A program made the translations under genes and the position numbers. From assembly GCA_016234555.1 (NCBI GenBank), contig JACRBJ010000071.1, forward strand, positions 1-64,000: DNA of 64,000 nt, written 5' to 3'. Source of the stretch: Chloroflexota bacterium. GTDB taxonomy: Bacteria > Chloroflexota > Anaerolineae > Anaerolineales > Villigracilaceae. Of the stretch, positions 16,544 to 24,694 are shown in pieces. The notes below the pieces were generated by a model. It was not told the origin of the DNA and did not search any database. It saw only the letters and a list, made by a program, of their open reading frames with translations. Position 1 is the stretch's first letter; each line of letters starts with the position of its first letter.

Positions 16544-17029
16544 ATGTATAAATTCGACAAAACAGACGTGAAAATTGTCAATTTATTACTTGAAGATGGG
16601 CGCATGTCCGCTTCCGAAATGTCTCGTCGTGTGGGGGATATCTCTGAACGACTGATTCGCTACCGCATCGAACGCATGATTAGCGCAGGGGTAATTCAAA
16701 TTGGGGCGGTGGTCAACCCTGAATCGTTGGGCTTTTCTGTCCGGGCTGATATCTCGATTGAGGTGGAATCGGATGTTTTGGAGATCGCCAAAAAACTTGC
16801 GGATCTCGAAAGCGTAACCTACGTTGCCTGCGGCATCGGACAGAATGACATCAGTATTCAACTTGTCGCAAAAGATACAGCGGAAATTTATTATTTCGTA
16901 ACAGAAGTGGTTCGTAAATTGCCGGGGGTTCGCAAGACGACCACATCCATTGTGCCAATTGTCCTTAAAGATGTATATCAATGGCGGATCCCGCCGGGAC
17001 TGGCAGAGAACACTCCCGACGGCCAATAA
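16544..17029 (+). CDS. Lrp/AsnC-family transcriptional regulator
   Basis: A 161-residue regulator: an N-terminal winged helix (DKTDVKIVNLLLEDGRMS, then SEMSRRVGDISERLIRYRIE) and a C-terminal RAM domain that senses amino acids or amines and forms octamers. It heads the 16.5-24.6 kb aminotransferase cluster and is predicted to control it. A second Lrp-type gene of similar length and plan lies at 53436-53924 beside the agmatine genes; both share the phrase ITYVA or VTYVA followed by FGQG or CGIGQ in the RAM domain. The ATG at 16544 is chosen because the promoter lies just upstream of it. Confidence 0.88.
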   Translation: MYKFDKTDVKIVNLLLEDGRMSASEMSRRVGDISERLIRYRIERMISAGVIQIGAVVNPESLGFSVRADISIEVESDVLEIAKKLADLESVTYVACGIGQNDISIQLVAKDTAEIYYFVTEVVRKLPGVRKTTTSIVPIVLKDVYQWRIPPGLAENTPDGQ

Positions 17030-17037
17030 GGCTTTCG

Positions 17038-17059
17038 ATGCGAAAGTTTCCTTTCGCAT
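17038..17059. promoter_or_regulatory. Palindrome between regulator and first aminotransferase gene
   Basis: ATGCGAAAG-TTTC-CTTTCGCAT is a perfect 9-base inverted repeat 24 bases before the aminotransferase start. With no T-run it is an unlikely terminator, and it could be an Lrp operator or an mRNA hairpin. Confidence 0.5.
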
Positions 17060-17083
17060 GAGCAAATAACAAAAGGAGATGTT

Positions 17084-18385
17084 ATGAATAACTTCGCAAA
17101 GAGCCGGGCGTTGCAAAAACGCGCCCAGGCTGTGGTTCCGTTGGGGGTGAATTCCAATTTCCGCTATTGGGGTGAAGGGGTGACCCCTTATATGTCGAAG
17201 GCGAAGGGTGGTTATCTCTGGGATGTGGACGGCAACAAATACATTGACTATCGCCTTGCATTTGGTCCCATCATTTTGGGACATTCCTACGACGAGGTCA
17301 ACGCCAAGGTTCGCGAGGAAATCGAACTTGGCACCATGGCAGCCATGACCGGGGAGTTGGAAATCGAAGTCGCTGAGAAAATCGTCAAGATGTGTCCCGC
17401 CGTTGAAATGGTACGGTTTGCCTGCTCCGGCACCGAAGCCACCATGCACGCCATCCGCGTGGCACGCGCCTACACCGGACGCGAGATCATTTTGAAGTTC
17501 GAGGGGAATTATCATGGCTTTCACGATTACACCCTCTGGTCGACCTATGCTCCTGCCGAAGCCTACGGTAACCGTCGCTCCCCGATTCCTGTTCCCGCTT
17601 CGTCAGGTATTCCCAAGGTGTTGGCGGAAAAACTCATCACCCTGCCGTTCAACGACGTGGAAGGTTTTGAACGGATGATGAAGTCCTACGGTCACTTGAT
17701 CGCGGCGGTCATCACGGAGCCCTGCCAGGGTAACTGCGGCGCGATTCTCCCTGAACCCGGTTTCCTGGAACTCATCCGCAAGCGCACCGAAGAATATGGC
17801 GTGGTCTTCATTTTGGACGAAGTCAAGACCGGCTTCCGCATTGCCAATGGCGGCGCACAGGAATATTACAAGCTCAAGCCTGACCTTGCCACCTATGCCA
17901 AGGCGCTCGGCAATGGATATCCGCTGGCGGCGTTTGGCGGTAAAAAGGAAATCATGAGCATCATCGGGCAGGGCGTGGCGCAGGGCGGAACTTACAACAA
18001 CAACAAGCCCGGCGTTGCGGCTGCCTGGGCGACCCTGACCATCCTAGAAAAAGAACCGGTGATGAAGACCCTCAACAAACGCGGCAAGCGCCTGATGGAC
18101 GGTATCAGCAAGATTTTCAAGGAAGAGGGCATTGTCCATTGTATGAATGGCTACCCTGCCATGTTTACCTATGCCGTTGGCGCGAAAAAGGTCACATGCC
18201 AGCGTGATTGGAACGATACCGAGAAGGATTACTATCTGCATATCATCGACCTGCTCATTGAGCGCGGTGTGATGCCCGACCACGATGCCCGCGAACCCTG
18301 GTTCCTGTGTTATTCCCATAGTGAAAAGGATATCGACGACACGCTGACCGCCTTCCGCGATGCGGTGAAGGCAAGCAAAAAATAG
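17084..18385 (+). CDS. Class-III aminotransferase or aminomutase, HemL-like
   Basis: A 433-residue PLP enzyme resembling glutamate-1-semialdehyde aminomutase. Visible are the substrate-domain start GGYLWDVDGNKYIDY, CSGTEATMHAIRVAR near residue 112 (phosphate-binding loop), NYHGFHDYT, the PLP-ring aspartate in VVFILDEVKTGFR near 245 and the Schiff-base lysine in TYAKALGNGYPLAAFGG near 272. No other tetrapyrrole gene adjoins; it sits between an Lrp regulator and two further class-III enzymes, so a catabolic role on an amino acid or amine is likelier than haem synthesis. A ribosome site AAGGAG lies seven bases before the ATG. Substrate unknown. Confidence 0.82.
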   Translation: MNNFAKSRALQKRAQAVVPLGVNSNFRYWGEGVTPYMSKAKGGYLWDVDGNKYIDYRLAFGPIILGHSYDEVNAKVREEIELGTMAAMTGELEIEVAEKIVKMCPAVEMVRFACSGTEATMHAIRVARAYTGREIILKFEGNYHGFHDYTLWSTYAPAEAYGNRRSPIPVPASSGIPKVLAEKLITLPFNDVEGFERMMKSYGHLIAAVITEPCQGNCGAILPEPGFLELIRKRTEEYGVVFILDEVKTGFRIANGGAQEYYKLKPDLATYAKALGNGYPLAAFGGKKEIMSIIGQGVAQGGTYNNNKPGVAAAWATLTILEKEPVMKTLNKRGKRLMDGISKIFKEEGIVHCMNGYPAMFTYAVGAKKVTCQRDWNDTEKDYYLHIIDLLIERGVMPDHDAREPWFLCYSHSEKDIDDTLTAFRDAVKASKK

Positions 18386-18391
18386 TTGAGT

Positions 18392-18429
18392 AAACACGCA
18401 AGACATGAAAATCGTTTTGCGTGTTTTTA
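18392..18429 (+). terminator. Terminator between first and second aminotransferase genes
   Basis: AAACACGCAA (18392-18401) pairs with TTGCGTGTTT (18417-18426) and runs into TTTTT. It lies directly before the next ribosome site, so it may set the ratio of the two products rather than end the operon. Confidence 0.75.
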
Positions 18430-18441
18430 TTAGGAGACTTT

Positions 18442-19767
18442 ATGACCAAACTTACAACGAAAGAAATCTTTGACCTGAGCAGGGAATACACCTTCTTCTC
18501 GTGGTCGGTGCAAGGACAGGTGAATCCCATCCCCGTTGAAAAGGCGGAGGGAGTTTATTTCTGGGATACCGATGGGAAGCGCTACATTGACTTTTCCTCG
18601 CAATTGATGAACACCAACATCGGACACCAACATCCGAAAGTGGTGAAAGCCATCAAAGACCAGGCAGACAAGGTTTGCTTTGTCCATCCCGGCAACACTA
18701 CCGATGTGCGCGCTCTGCTCGGTAAAAAACTGTCTGAGGTGACGCCCGGCAACCTCAAGAAAACCTTTTTTGCCTTGGGCGGTTCGGAAGCGAATGAAAA
18801 CGCCATCAAGATTGCCCGTTTCTACACCGGACGACATAAGATTCTTGCCCGTTATCGCTCCTACCATGGCGCGACTCACGGTTCGCTTGCTTTGACTGGC
18901 GATTATCGCCGTCTTGCGGTGGAACCCGTCCTCCCCGGCGGCGTTCATTTTCTTGACCCGTTTTGCTACCGCTGTCCGTTTGGACAAAAGAAGGAGTCCT
19001 GCAAGCGCGAGTGTATTTCCCACCTCGAAGAAGTCATCAAGTACGAAGGTCCCGACAAGATTGCCGCCATCATTATGGAAGGCGTGGTCGGATCGAATGG
19101 CCTGATCGTTCCCCCGGATGATTACTGGCCCCGCGTGCGCGAACTGTGCGACAAGTATGGCATCCTGCTGATCTCGGACGAGGTGATGAGCGGCTGGGGA
19201 CGCACCGGCGAATGGTTCGCAGTGGACAATTGGAAAGTCGTTCCCGACATCATTACCACCGCAAAAGGCATCACCAGCGGATACGTTCCTCTCGGTGCGG
19301 TGATCGTCTCAGACAAGATTGCCGCATTCTTCGATGATAAATATCTCTATGCCGGCCTGACCTATAACGGTCATGCGCTGGCTTGTGCGGCTGCGCTGGC
19401 GACCATCGAGGTCTACGACGACGATAAACTCATCGAAAACGCGAAGAAGGTCGGTAAATATCTGGGCGAGAAGCTGGAAGCCATCAAGACCCGTCACGCT
19501 TCGGTGGGGGATGTGCGCTACATTGGCTTGTTCTCGACCATCGAACTGGTTGCCAATCGTGATAGTAAGGAAATTATGCCCGCCAATGTCATGGGCGCGG
19601 TCGGCAAGTATCTGCGAGAGAATGGCTTGTTCACCTTCATTATGGCGAACAATATGGGCAGCATGGTCTTTATCGTTCCGCCGCTTTGTATAACCAAAGA
19701 GCAGTTGGATGAAGGCTTGGTGATTGTCGAAAAGGCATTAGAAGTGGCGGATGCTGCTGTGAAATAA
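18442..19767 (+). CDS. Class-III omega-amino-acid aminotransferase
   Basis: A 441-residue PLP enzyme of the omega-amino-acid:pyruvate/taurine aminotransferase style. Landmarks are GVYFWDTDGKRYIDFSSQLM, FALGGSEANENAIKIAR near residue 112, SYHGATHGS, the aspartate in LLISDEVMSGWGRTG near 248 and the lysine in TTAKGITSGYVPLGAV near 277. Likely donors are beta-alanine, GABA, taurine or diamines, with pyruvate or 2-oxoglutarate as acceptor. A cysteine-rich loop (CYRCPFGQKKESCKREC near residue 180) has spacing that could bind metal. AGGAG precedes the ATG at 18442. The next gene encodes a semialdehyde dehydrogenase, fitting a transaminate-then-oxidise pathway. Confidence 0.85.
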   Translation: MTKLTTKEIFDLSREYTFFSWSVQGQVNPIPVEKAEGVYFWDTDGKRYIDFSSQLMNTNIGHQHPKVVKAIKDQADKVCFVHPGNTTDVRALLGKKLSEVTPGNLKKTFFALGGSEANENAIKIARFYTGRHKILARYRSYHGATHGSLALTGDYRRLAVEPVLPGGVHFLDPFCYRCPFGQKKESCKRECISHLEEVIKYEGPDKIAAIIMEGVVGSNGLIVPPDDYWPRVRELCDKYGILLISDEVMSGWGRTGEWFAVDNWKVVPDIITTAKGITSGYVPLGAVIVSDKIAAFFDDKYLYAGLTYNGHALACAAALATIEVYDDDKLIENAKKVGKYLGEKLEAIKTRHASVGDVRYIGLFSTIELVANRDSKEIMPANVMGAVGKYLRENGLFTFIMANNMGSMVFIVPPLCITKEQLDEGLVIVEKALEVADAAVK

Positions 19768-19776
19768 AAATATATT

Positions 19777-19834
19777 GTAGTGGCGACTTCGGTCGCTTTT
19801 TGCCAGGCTATCAAACGACTAAAGTCGTTACTAC
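19777..19834. repeat. Paired intergenic repeat, CGACTTNNGTCG type
   Basis: A 20-base unit beginning GTAGTGGCGACTTCG (19777-19796) and an inverted, slightly different unit ending GTCGTTACTAC (19815-19834). Each unit holds its own small palindrome (GCGACTTCGGTCGC; ACGACTAAAGTCGT), so either a long or two short hairpins can form between the aminotransferase and dehydrogenase genes. Confidence 0.75.
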
Positions 19835-19868
19835 GTACTTGTGCATATAAAAATCAGGAGAAAAGAAT

Positions 19869-21344
19869 ATGAGTGAACTAACCCTACAAAACTACATCAA
19901 CGGCAACTGGGTGGCGTCTTCATCTGGCAAGTTCCGCGAAGTGCCCGACCCCGCGACGGCGGAAATTCTGGCGAAGGTGCCGGTTTCCACAACGACCGAA
20001 TTGGATGAGGCGGTTCAGGCGGCGCACAAGGCTTTTCAGGATTGGCGCAAGACGCCGGTCACGAAACGCATTCAATATCTGTTTACCTTGAAGCACCTGC
20101 TGGAAGCCAACTTCGAAGACCTGGCTCGCAGCATTACCATGGAACACGGCAAGGTCATGGAAGAGTCTCGCGGTGAAATGCGCCGTGCCATCGAGAACGT
20201 TGAAGTCGCCTGCGGAACCCCGACCCTGATGATGGGTGATGTGGTCGAAGACATTGCCCCCGGCATCGATGAGATGATGATCCGCCAGCCGCTGGGTGTG
20301 GCAGGCATTATCTCACCCTTCAACTTCCCCGCCATGATCGCTTTCTGGTTCCTTCCGTATGCGGTCGCCACCGGCAATACCGTCGTGGTCAAACCGTCCA
20401 GCCGCGTGCCGATCACGATGGTCAAATTGTTCAAACTGCTCGAAGAAGCAGGGTTCCCTGCCGGCGTGGTCAACATGGTGCATGGCGGTGCGGACATGGT
20501 GAACGGCATTCTCGATCATCCGTTGATCAAGTCGATCAGTTTCGTCGGCTCGACGGAAGTTGCCAAACATGTCTACAGCCGTGGAACCGCCAACGGAAAA
20601 CGTGTCTCGGCTGCGGGTGGAGCCAAGAACCCAGTGCTGATTCTCCCCGATGCGGATGTGGACACCACCACCGCCATCATGATGGATAGCGCCTTCGGGT
20701 GTTCCGGTCAACGCTGTCTGGCTGCATCCACTGCCATCATGATCGGCGAAGCGGACAAGATCTTCATCCCGAAGTTTGCCGAAGCCGCCTCGAAGCGGGT
20801 GACAGGCTACGGCTTGAATCCCGAAGTGCAGATGGGCCCCGTCATCACCCCACAGGACAAGGTCCGTATCCAGGGACTCATCAAGCAGGGTCTGGAAGAG
20901 GGAGCCGAGATGCTGGTGGATGGACGCGACCCGGTCATCCCCGGATATGAGAAGGGCAACTTCATCAAGCCGACCATTCTGGTGGATACCCCGGTCAAGG
21001 GCATCATCGCCACCACCGAGGTCTTCGGACCCGTACTTGGAATCATGCACTGCCAGACCGTGGAGGAAGCCATCAAGATTTTGAACGACGGCGAATACGG
21101 CAACATGGGTTCGATTTTCACCCGTGATGGCTCCGCTGCGCGCAAGTTCCGCAATGAAGCCGATGCGGGCAACATCGGCGTCAACATCGGTGTAGCTGCA
21201 CCGATGGCGTTCTTCCCCTTCAGCGGCTGGAAGAACAGCTTCTTTGGCGACCTTCACGGACAAGGGAAACACGCCATTGAGTTTTTCACCCAGACCAAGA
21301 TCGTCATCGAACGCTGGCCCAAGGATTGGAGCAGGAAGTTCTAG
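19869..21344 (+). CDS. mmsA: CoA-acylating methylmalonate-semialdehyde dehydrogenase type
   Basis: A 491-residue aldehyde dehydrogenase of the MmsA/IolA branch, which oxidises malonate or methylmalonate semialdehyde with CoA and NAD to acetyl- or propionyl-CoA and CO2. Seen are the NAD-fold segment GIISPFNFPAMIAFW near residue 145, SFVGSTEVAKHVY, the GGAKNPVLILPDAD stretch typical of this branch near 255 and the catalytic cysteine in CSGQRCLAAS near 283. MmsA-type enzymes lack the general-base glutamate of ordinary aldehyde dehydrogenases, which fits the AAGGAKN context. In this cluster it would process the semialdehyde made by a transaminase, for example malonate semialdehyde from beta-alanine. 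Confidence 0.9.
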   Translation: MSELTLQNYINGNWVASSSGKFREVPDPATAEILAKVPVSTTTELDEAVQAAHKAFQDWRKTPVTKRIQYLFTLKHLLEANFEDLARSITMEHGKVMEESRGEMRRAIENVEVACGTPTLMMGDVVEDIAPGIDEMMIRQPLGVAGIISPFNFPAMIAFWFLPYAVATGNTVVVKPSSRVPITMVKLFKLLEEAGFPAGVVNMVHGGADMVNGILDHPLIKSISFVGSTEVAKHVYSRGTANGKRVSAAGGAKNPVLILPDADVDTTTAIMMDSAFGCSGQRCLAASTAIMIGEADKIFIPKFAEAASKRVTGYGLNPEVQMGPVITPQDKVRIQGLIKQGLEEGAEMLVDGRDPVIPGYEKGNFIKPTILVDTPVKGIIATTEVFGPVLGIMHCQTVEEAIKILNDGEYGNMGSIFTRDGSAARKFRNEADAGNIGVNIGVAAPMAFFPFSGWKNSFFGDLHGQGKHAIEFFTQTKIVIERWPKDWSRKF

Positions 21345-21351
21345 GTTTTTT

Positions 21352-21378
21352 GTGGAGGCGCGGTCACCGCGCCCCCAC
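21352..21378. repeat. GC-rich intergenic palindrome
   Basis: GTGGAGGCGCGGT and ACCGCGCCCCCAC pair with one mismatch around a single base. It lies between the dehydrogenase and symporter genes; a related GGGGCGGG palindrome is at 50747-50767. Confidence 0.75.
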
Positions 21379-21422
21379 CTAATCAACCCGCAAAGCGGGA
21401 ACATGCACAAAGGAGATTGAAG

Positions 21423-23090
21423 ATGGATCTATCAGGTTATCAGTACGTTTGGTTAATCGTGACTTTCATCGTGGGCTTTTTTGCCGTGCGCATGGGCGTC
21501 GGCATTTGGGCTTCGAGGAAAGTCTCGAATGCGGCTGACTATGTGGTGGCGGGTCGCAGTCTGCCCATTTACATGGTCGGCGCATCGGTCATGGCGACCT
21601 GGTTCGCCGCTGAAACATTGATGGGGGCTTCATCCTCTGGCTATCAGTACGGTTTTCAAGGCGTGATTTTCGACCCGTTTGGCGCCGCGGCTTGTCTCTT
21701 CATTTCCGGCTTCTTCTTCACCCGCCTGATGCGCCGCGCCCGCTACCTGACCGTGGTGGATTTCTTTGACCGCCGCTACGGCAAGTGGATGACCATCATG
21801 GCCTCCATTGGTCAGTTGATGACCTACTTCGTGTGGACGGGTGCACAGATGGTGGCGGCTGGCACGATTGTCAATGCCCTCTTCCCCAGTGTGCCAATCG
21901 AAGTTGGCATGATCCTCATCGCGGTGTGGGTTACCGGCTACACCATGCTCGGCGGTATGCTGGCTGACACCCTGCTCGACTTCATCCAGATGTTCTTCAC
22001 CGCTGGCGGCGTGGCGTTGATCTTCGGCTTCGTTCTCTATCAGGTTGGCGGCTGGGAGGGACTGACCAGCATTGATTCCACGCTGTACAATCCCAGACCG
22101 TTCACTCTTCTGCCCGATATGGCTGGCGATGCCGGTTATCTGGGTTACTTCGGCTCGATGGGTTGGATGTACTGGATCGCGGCATGGCTTTCGATCGGTC
22201 TTGGCTCCATCCCCACCCAGGACTTGTTCCAGCGTTCCATGTCTGCCCGCAATGAATCCACCGCAGTTTGGGGCACTTACATGGCTGGCGTCCTCTACCT
22301 GTTCTTTGGCATCATGTCACCGCTGATTGGCATCATGATGTTCAAGCTCAATCCGGCGATGGAGAATCCTGATAACGTTTTGGTTGGCGCTGCCTTGCAG
22401 TATGTGCCACCCGTATTAACCGCCATCTTTATGGCTGCCCTCACTTCGGCGTTGATGAGCACCTCCGATAGTTCCCTGCTGGCTGGCGCTTCCGTTGTCA
22501 CCCAGAATCTGTTCCCGCTTTTCGGCAAGCAGCTTGATTCCAAGGAGGAAGTCAAGTGGACTCGTATCATGGTCGGTGTCAATGGTTTCATCGGGATCGT
22601 CTTCGCTCTCACCGCACAGATCATCTATGAACTTGGCGTGGTGGCGTGGACTCTGCTTCTCGTAGGGCTTGTCACGCCATTCATTTTCGGCATGTACTGG
22701 AAGAAAGGCAATGGCTATGGCGCTGTGTCGTCTGTGATAGGTGGTTGGGGTAGTTGGGCAATCCTAACCTGGGTGGCCTACCAATTTGGTTTAGGCGGCG
22801 ACTCAACCGCCATCGTCTGCTCTGGCGGCGACCTCAGCTTGCTGGCTGACCGTGCGGTTTGGATGGATTGCGCCTTCTGGGATGCGGTGTACATTGCCTC
22901 CCTGCCGGCCTTCCTTATTTCCATTGTGGTCATGATTGTGGTCTCGCTGGCGACCCAGAAACAGGATCCTCCCAAGGAAATTACCGATGTGGATGGCAAG
23001 CCATTTGATACCAATCCGCTTCACTTCTACGGCATTATGCCCATCAAGGATGCTCTCCGCAAGTTGCGACCTGAAGAATACGATAAATAG
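21423..23090 (+). CDS. Sodium:solute symporter (SSS family)
   Basis: A 555-residue transporter with about thirteen hydrophobic helices. Family marks are the N-terminal ADYVVAGRSLPIYMVGAS near residue 35, followed by WFAAETLMGASSSGYQYG, GIGSIPTQDLFQR-like text near 265 and the helix MSTSDSSLLAGASVVTQN near 350 that carries Na+-site serines. It would import an organic solute with sodium. Its place among aminotransferase and dehydrogenase genes suggests an amino acid, amine or carboxylate as substrate. The ATG at 21423 has AAGGAG seven bases upstream; a TTG two codons earlier is rejected. Confidence 0.9.
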   Translation: MDLSGYQYVWLIVTFIVGFFAVRMGVGIWASRKVSNAADYVVAGRSLPIYMVGASVMATWFAAETLMGASSSGYQYGFQGVIFDPFGAAACLFISGFFFTRLMRRARYLTVVDFFDRRYGKWMTIMASIGQLMTYFVWTGAQMVAAGTIVNALFPSVPIEVGMILIAVWVTGYTMLGGMLADTLLDFIQMFFTAGGVALIFGFVLYQVGGWEGLTSIDSTLYNPRPFTLLPDMAGDAGYLGYFGSMGWMYWIAAWLSIGLGSIPTQDLFQRSMSARNESTAVWGTYMAGVLYLFFGIMSPLIGIMMFKLNPAMENPDNVLVGAALQYVPPVLTAIFMAALTSALMSTSDSSLLAGASVVTQNLFPLFGKQLDSKEEVKWTRIMVGVNGFIGIVFALTAQIIYELGVVAWTLLLVGLVTPFIFGMYWKKGNGYGAVSSVIGGWGSWAILTWVAYQFGLGGDSTAIVCSGGDLSLLADRAVWMDCAFWDAVYIASLPAFLISIVVMIVVSLATQKQDPPKEITDVDGKPFDTNPLHFYGIMPIKDALRKLRPEEYDK

Positions 23091-23127
23091 AATTTACGAT
23101 TCTCGGTCTGTTTGAGAAATCCCAAAA

Positions 23128-23162
23128 AGACCCTGAAGGTTTCCATGAAACTTTCAGGGTCT
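23128..23162. terminator. Long hairpin after the symporter gene
   Basis: AGACCCTGAA and TTCAGGGTCT pair outside an inner GTTTC/GAAAC stem. There is no T-run, so it may be a weak terminator, an mRNA stabiliser or another member of the palindromic repeats. Confidence 0.5.
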
Positions 23163-23227
23163 AATAACTAAAGCGTGAAGCTCGGGAGATTTGGAGAAGT
23201 CTCCGGTTTCCACCCAAAGGAGAAAAT

Positions 23228-24589
23228 ATGCCCCAAAATTTGAATTCAGCACAAGAGTATGCCCAGAAATGGCTGGAGATTATCAAGAAGCCTGAACAGC
23301 CTCCTGAAGAACTCGGCAAGTGGATCATCGAACAATCCATGCAAAACTTTGCCGAATATTTCAACAAGGGCTGGCTTGACTATCGCAAATCTGTCACCCA
23401 GGCTGGACAATGGGCAGCCACTGAGTGGACGGGACACGGTGCAACTTTTGAAGATGTGTTGGGACGCAAATTCATTGACTTCCTCGGCGGCTTCGGCATG
23501 ATGGATTTGGGCTGGAGTCACCCCGAAGTTGTGGCGGCAGTGCAGGCCCAACTCTTGCGCACTCCCATGCCCAGTCAGGAATTGATCGATCCGCTGCGCG
23601 GCGTCCTTGCCAAACTGATGGCAGACATCACTCCCGGCGACTTGAAATATGCCTGGTTCGGCGCCAGCGGCACAGAGTCGATTGAGGCGGCGATCAAATT
23701 TGCCAAAGTTTATACGCAAAAGCCAGCTTTCATCGTGGCGGTCAAGGCTTTCCACGGCAAGACGATGGGCGCGCTCTCGATGCTCGGCAAGGCAGATTAT
23801 CGCGTTCCGCCTGGCGTGTTGTACGGCGGACCCGTCTATCATGTCCCGTTTGGCGATGCCGCCGCAGTTGAGAAACAACTCGAAATCTGCGAGAAGATTG
23901 GCGTCGGCGTGGCTGCCGTTTTGATGGAGCCAATCCAAGGTGAGGCGGGTGCGATTGTTCCGCCCGATGACTTCTGGCCCCGCATCCGTGAAGCGACGAA
24001 GAAACATGGCACCCTGCTAATCGCTGATGAAGTGCAGACAGGCTTGGGCCGCACTGGCAAATTGTGGGGTGTAGACCATTGGAATGTCGTCCCTGATATC
24101 ATCGCAGTAGCCAAGTCACTGGGCGGTGGCGTGATGCCCATCTGCTCAGTTATCACCACAGAGGAAATTTTCAAGCCGTTCATGTATCCGAATCCCTTCC
24201 TGCAAACTACCACCACGGGCGGCGGCGCGCTGGCTTGCTCCGCTGCCATTGCGGCAATCAACGTAACCGTCCGGGACAAACTATGGGAAGTGGCGAAGGA
24301 AAAGGGCGATTACATCATGCCCAGAGTGCAGGATCTTGCGGCGAAATATCCCAAAGTTTACAAGGGAGTGACCGGCAAGGGCTTGCTCATTGGTCAACAC
24401 TTCCAGACTCCCGAAATCGGCGGTCAGGTGGCTGGCGAAGTCTTCAAGCGCGGCGTGCTTGTGGCTGGCGCCCTCACCAGCGCCCAGACCATCCGCATCG
24501 AGCCGCCTTTGGTCATCACCTATGACGAGATCAACCAGGGACTTAAGAGTCTGACCGAAGCAGTCGAGGCGGTGGACAAGACACTGTAA
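23228..24589 (+). CDS. patA: Putrescine aminotransferase-like class-III enzyme
   Basis: A 453-residue PLP enzyme that matches the layout of Escherichia coli putrescine aminotransferase (459 residues). Shared features are an N-terminal helical arm before GWLDYRKSVT, the FIDFLGGFGMMDLGWSHP segment, SGTESIEAAIKFAK near 140, KAFHGKTMGALS, the aspartate in LLIADEVQTGLGRTG near 265, the lysine in AVAKSLGGGVMP near 293 and NPFLQTTTTGGGALAC. It would convert putrescine to 4-aminobutanal, which cyclises to pyrroline. The agmatine genes at 49.6-53.2 kb could supply putrescine. AAGGAG precedes the ATG. Cadaverine or other diamines are alternatives. Confidence 0.85.
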   Translation: MPQNLNSAQEYAQKWLEIIKKPEQPPEELGKWIIEQSMQNFAEYFNKGWLDYRKSVTQAGQWAATEWTGHGATFEDVLGRKFIDFLGGFGMMDLGWSHPEVVAAVQAQLLRTPMPSQELIDPLRGVLAKLMADITPGDLKYAWFGASGTESIEAAIKFAKVYTQKPAFIVAVKAFHGKTMGALSMLGKADYRVPPGVLYGGPVYHVPFGDAAAVEKQLEICEKIGVGVAAVLMEPIQGEAGAIVPPDDFWPRIREATKKHGTLLIADEVQTGLGRTGKLWGVDHWNVVPDIIAVAKSLGGGVMPICSVITTEEIFKPFMYPNPFLQTTTTGGGALACSAAIAAINVTVRDKLWEVAKEKGDYIMPRVQDLAAKYPKVYKGVTGKGLLIGQHFQTPEIGGQVAGEVFKRGVLVAGALTSAQTIRIEPPLVITYDEINQGLKSLTEAVEAVDKTL

Positions 24590-24634
24590 GTCAAATTTGG
24601 AACTTGTTTCCCCGAATGGGAACTCAGGAATAAC

Positions 24635-24675
24635 AAAAAACACGGAGGTTTGCAAAGAAGCCTCCGTGTTTTTTT
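24635..24675. terminator. Bidirectional terminator between patA and pyrG
   Basis: CACGGAGG and CCTCCGTG form the stem, with a run of A on the left and of T on the right. It can stop transcription from both convergent genes. Confidence 0.9.
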
Positions 24676-24694
24676 GCTTTTTTGGTACTACAAC

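Noticed and set aside
17084..18385. Haem-pathway hemL
   Set aside because: No tetrapyrrole genes adjoin and the gene sits in an Lrp-controlled aminotransferase cluster, so only HemL-like is claimed.
20313..21410. A 365-codon open frame antisense to the semialdehyde dehydrogenase gene
   Set aside because: The sense frame carries all dehydrogenase motifs; the antisense protein has an odd His/Asp-rich composition and no family features.
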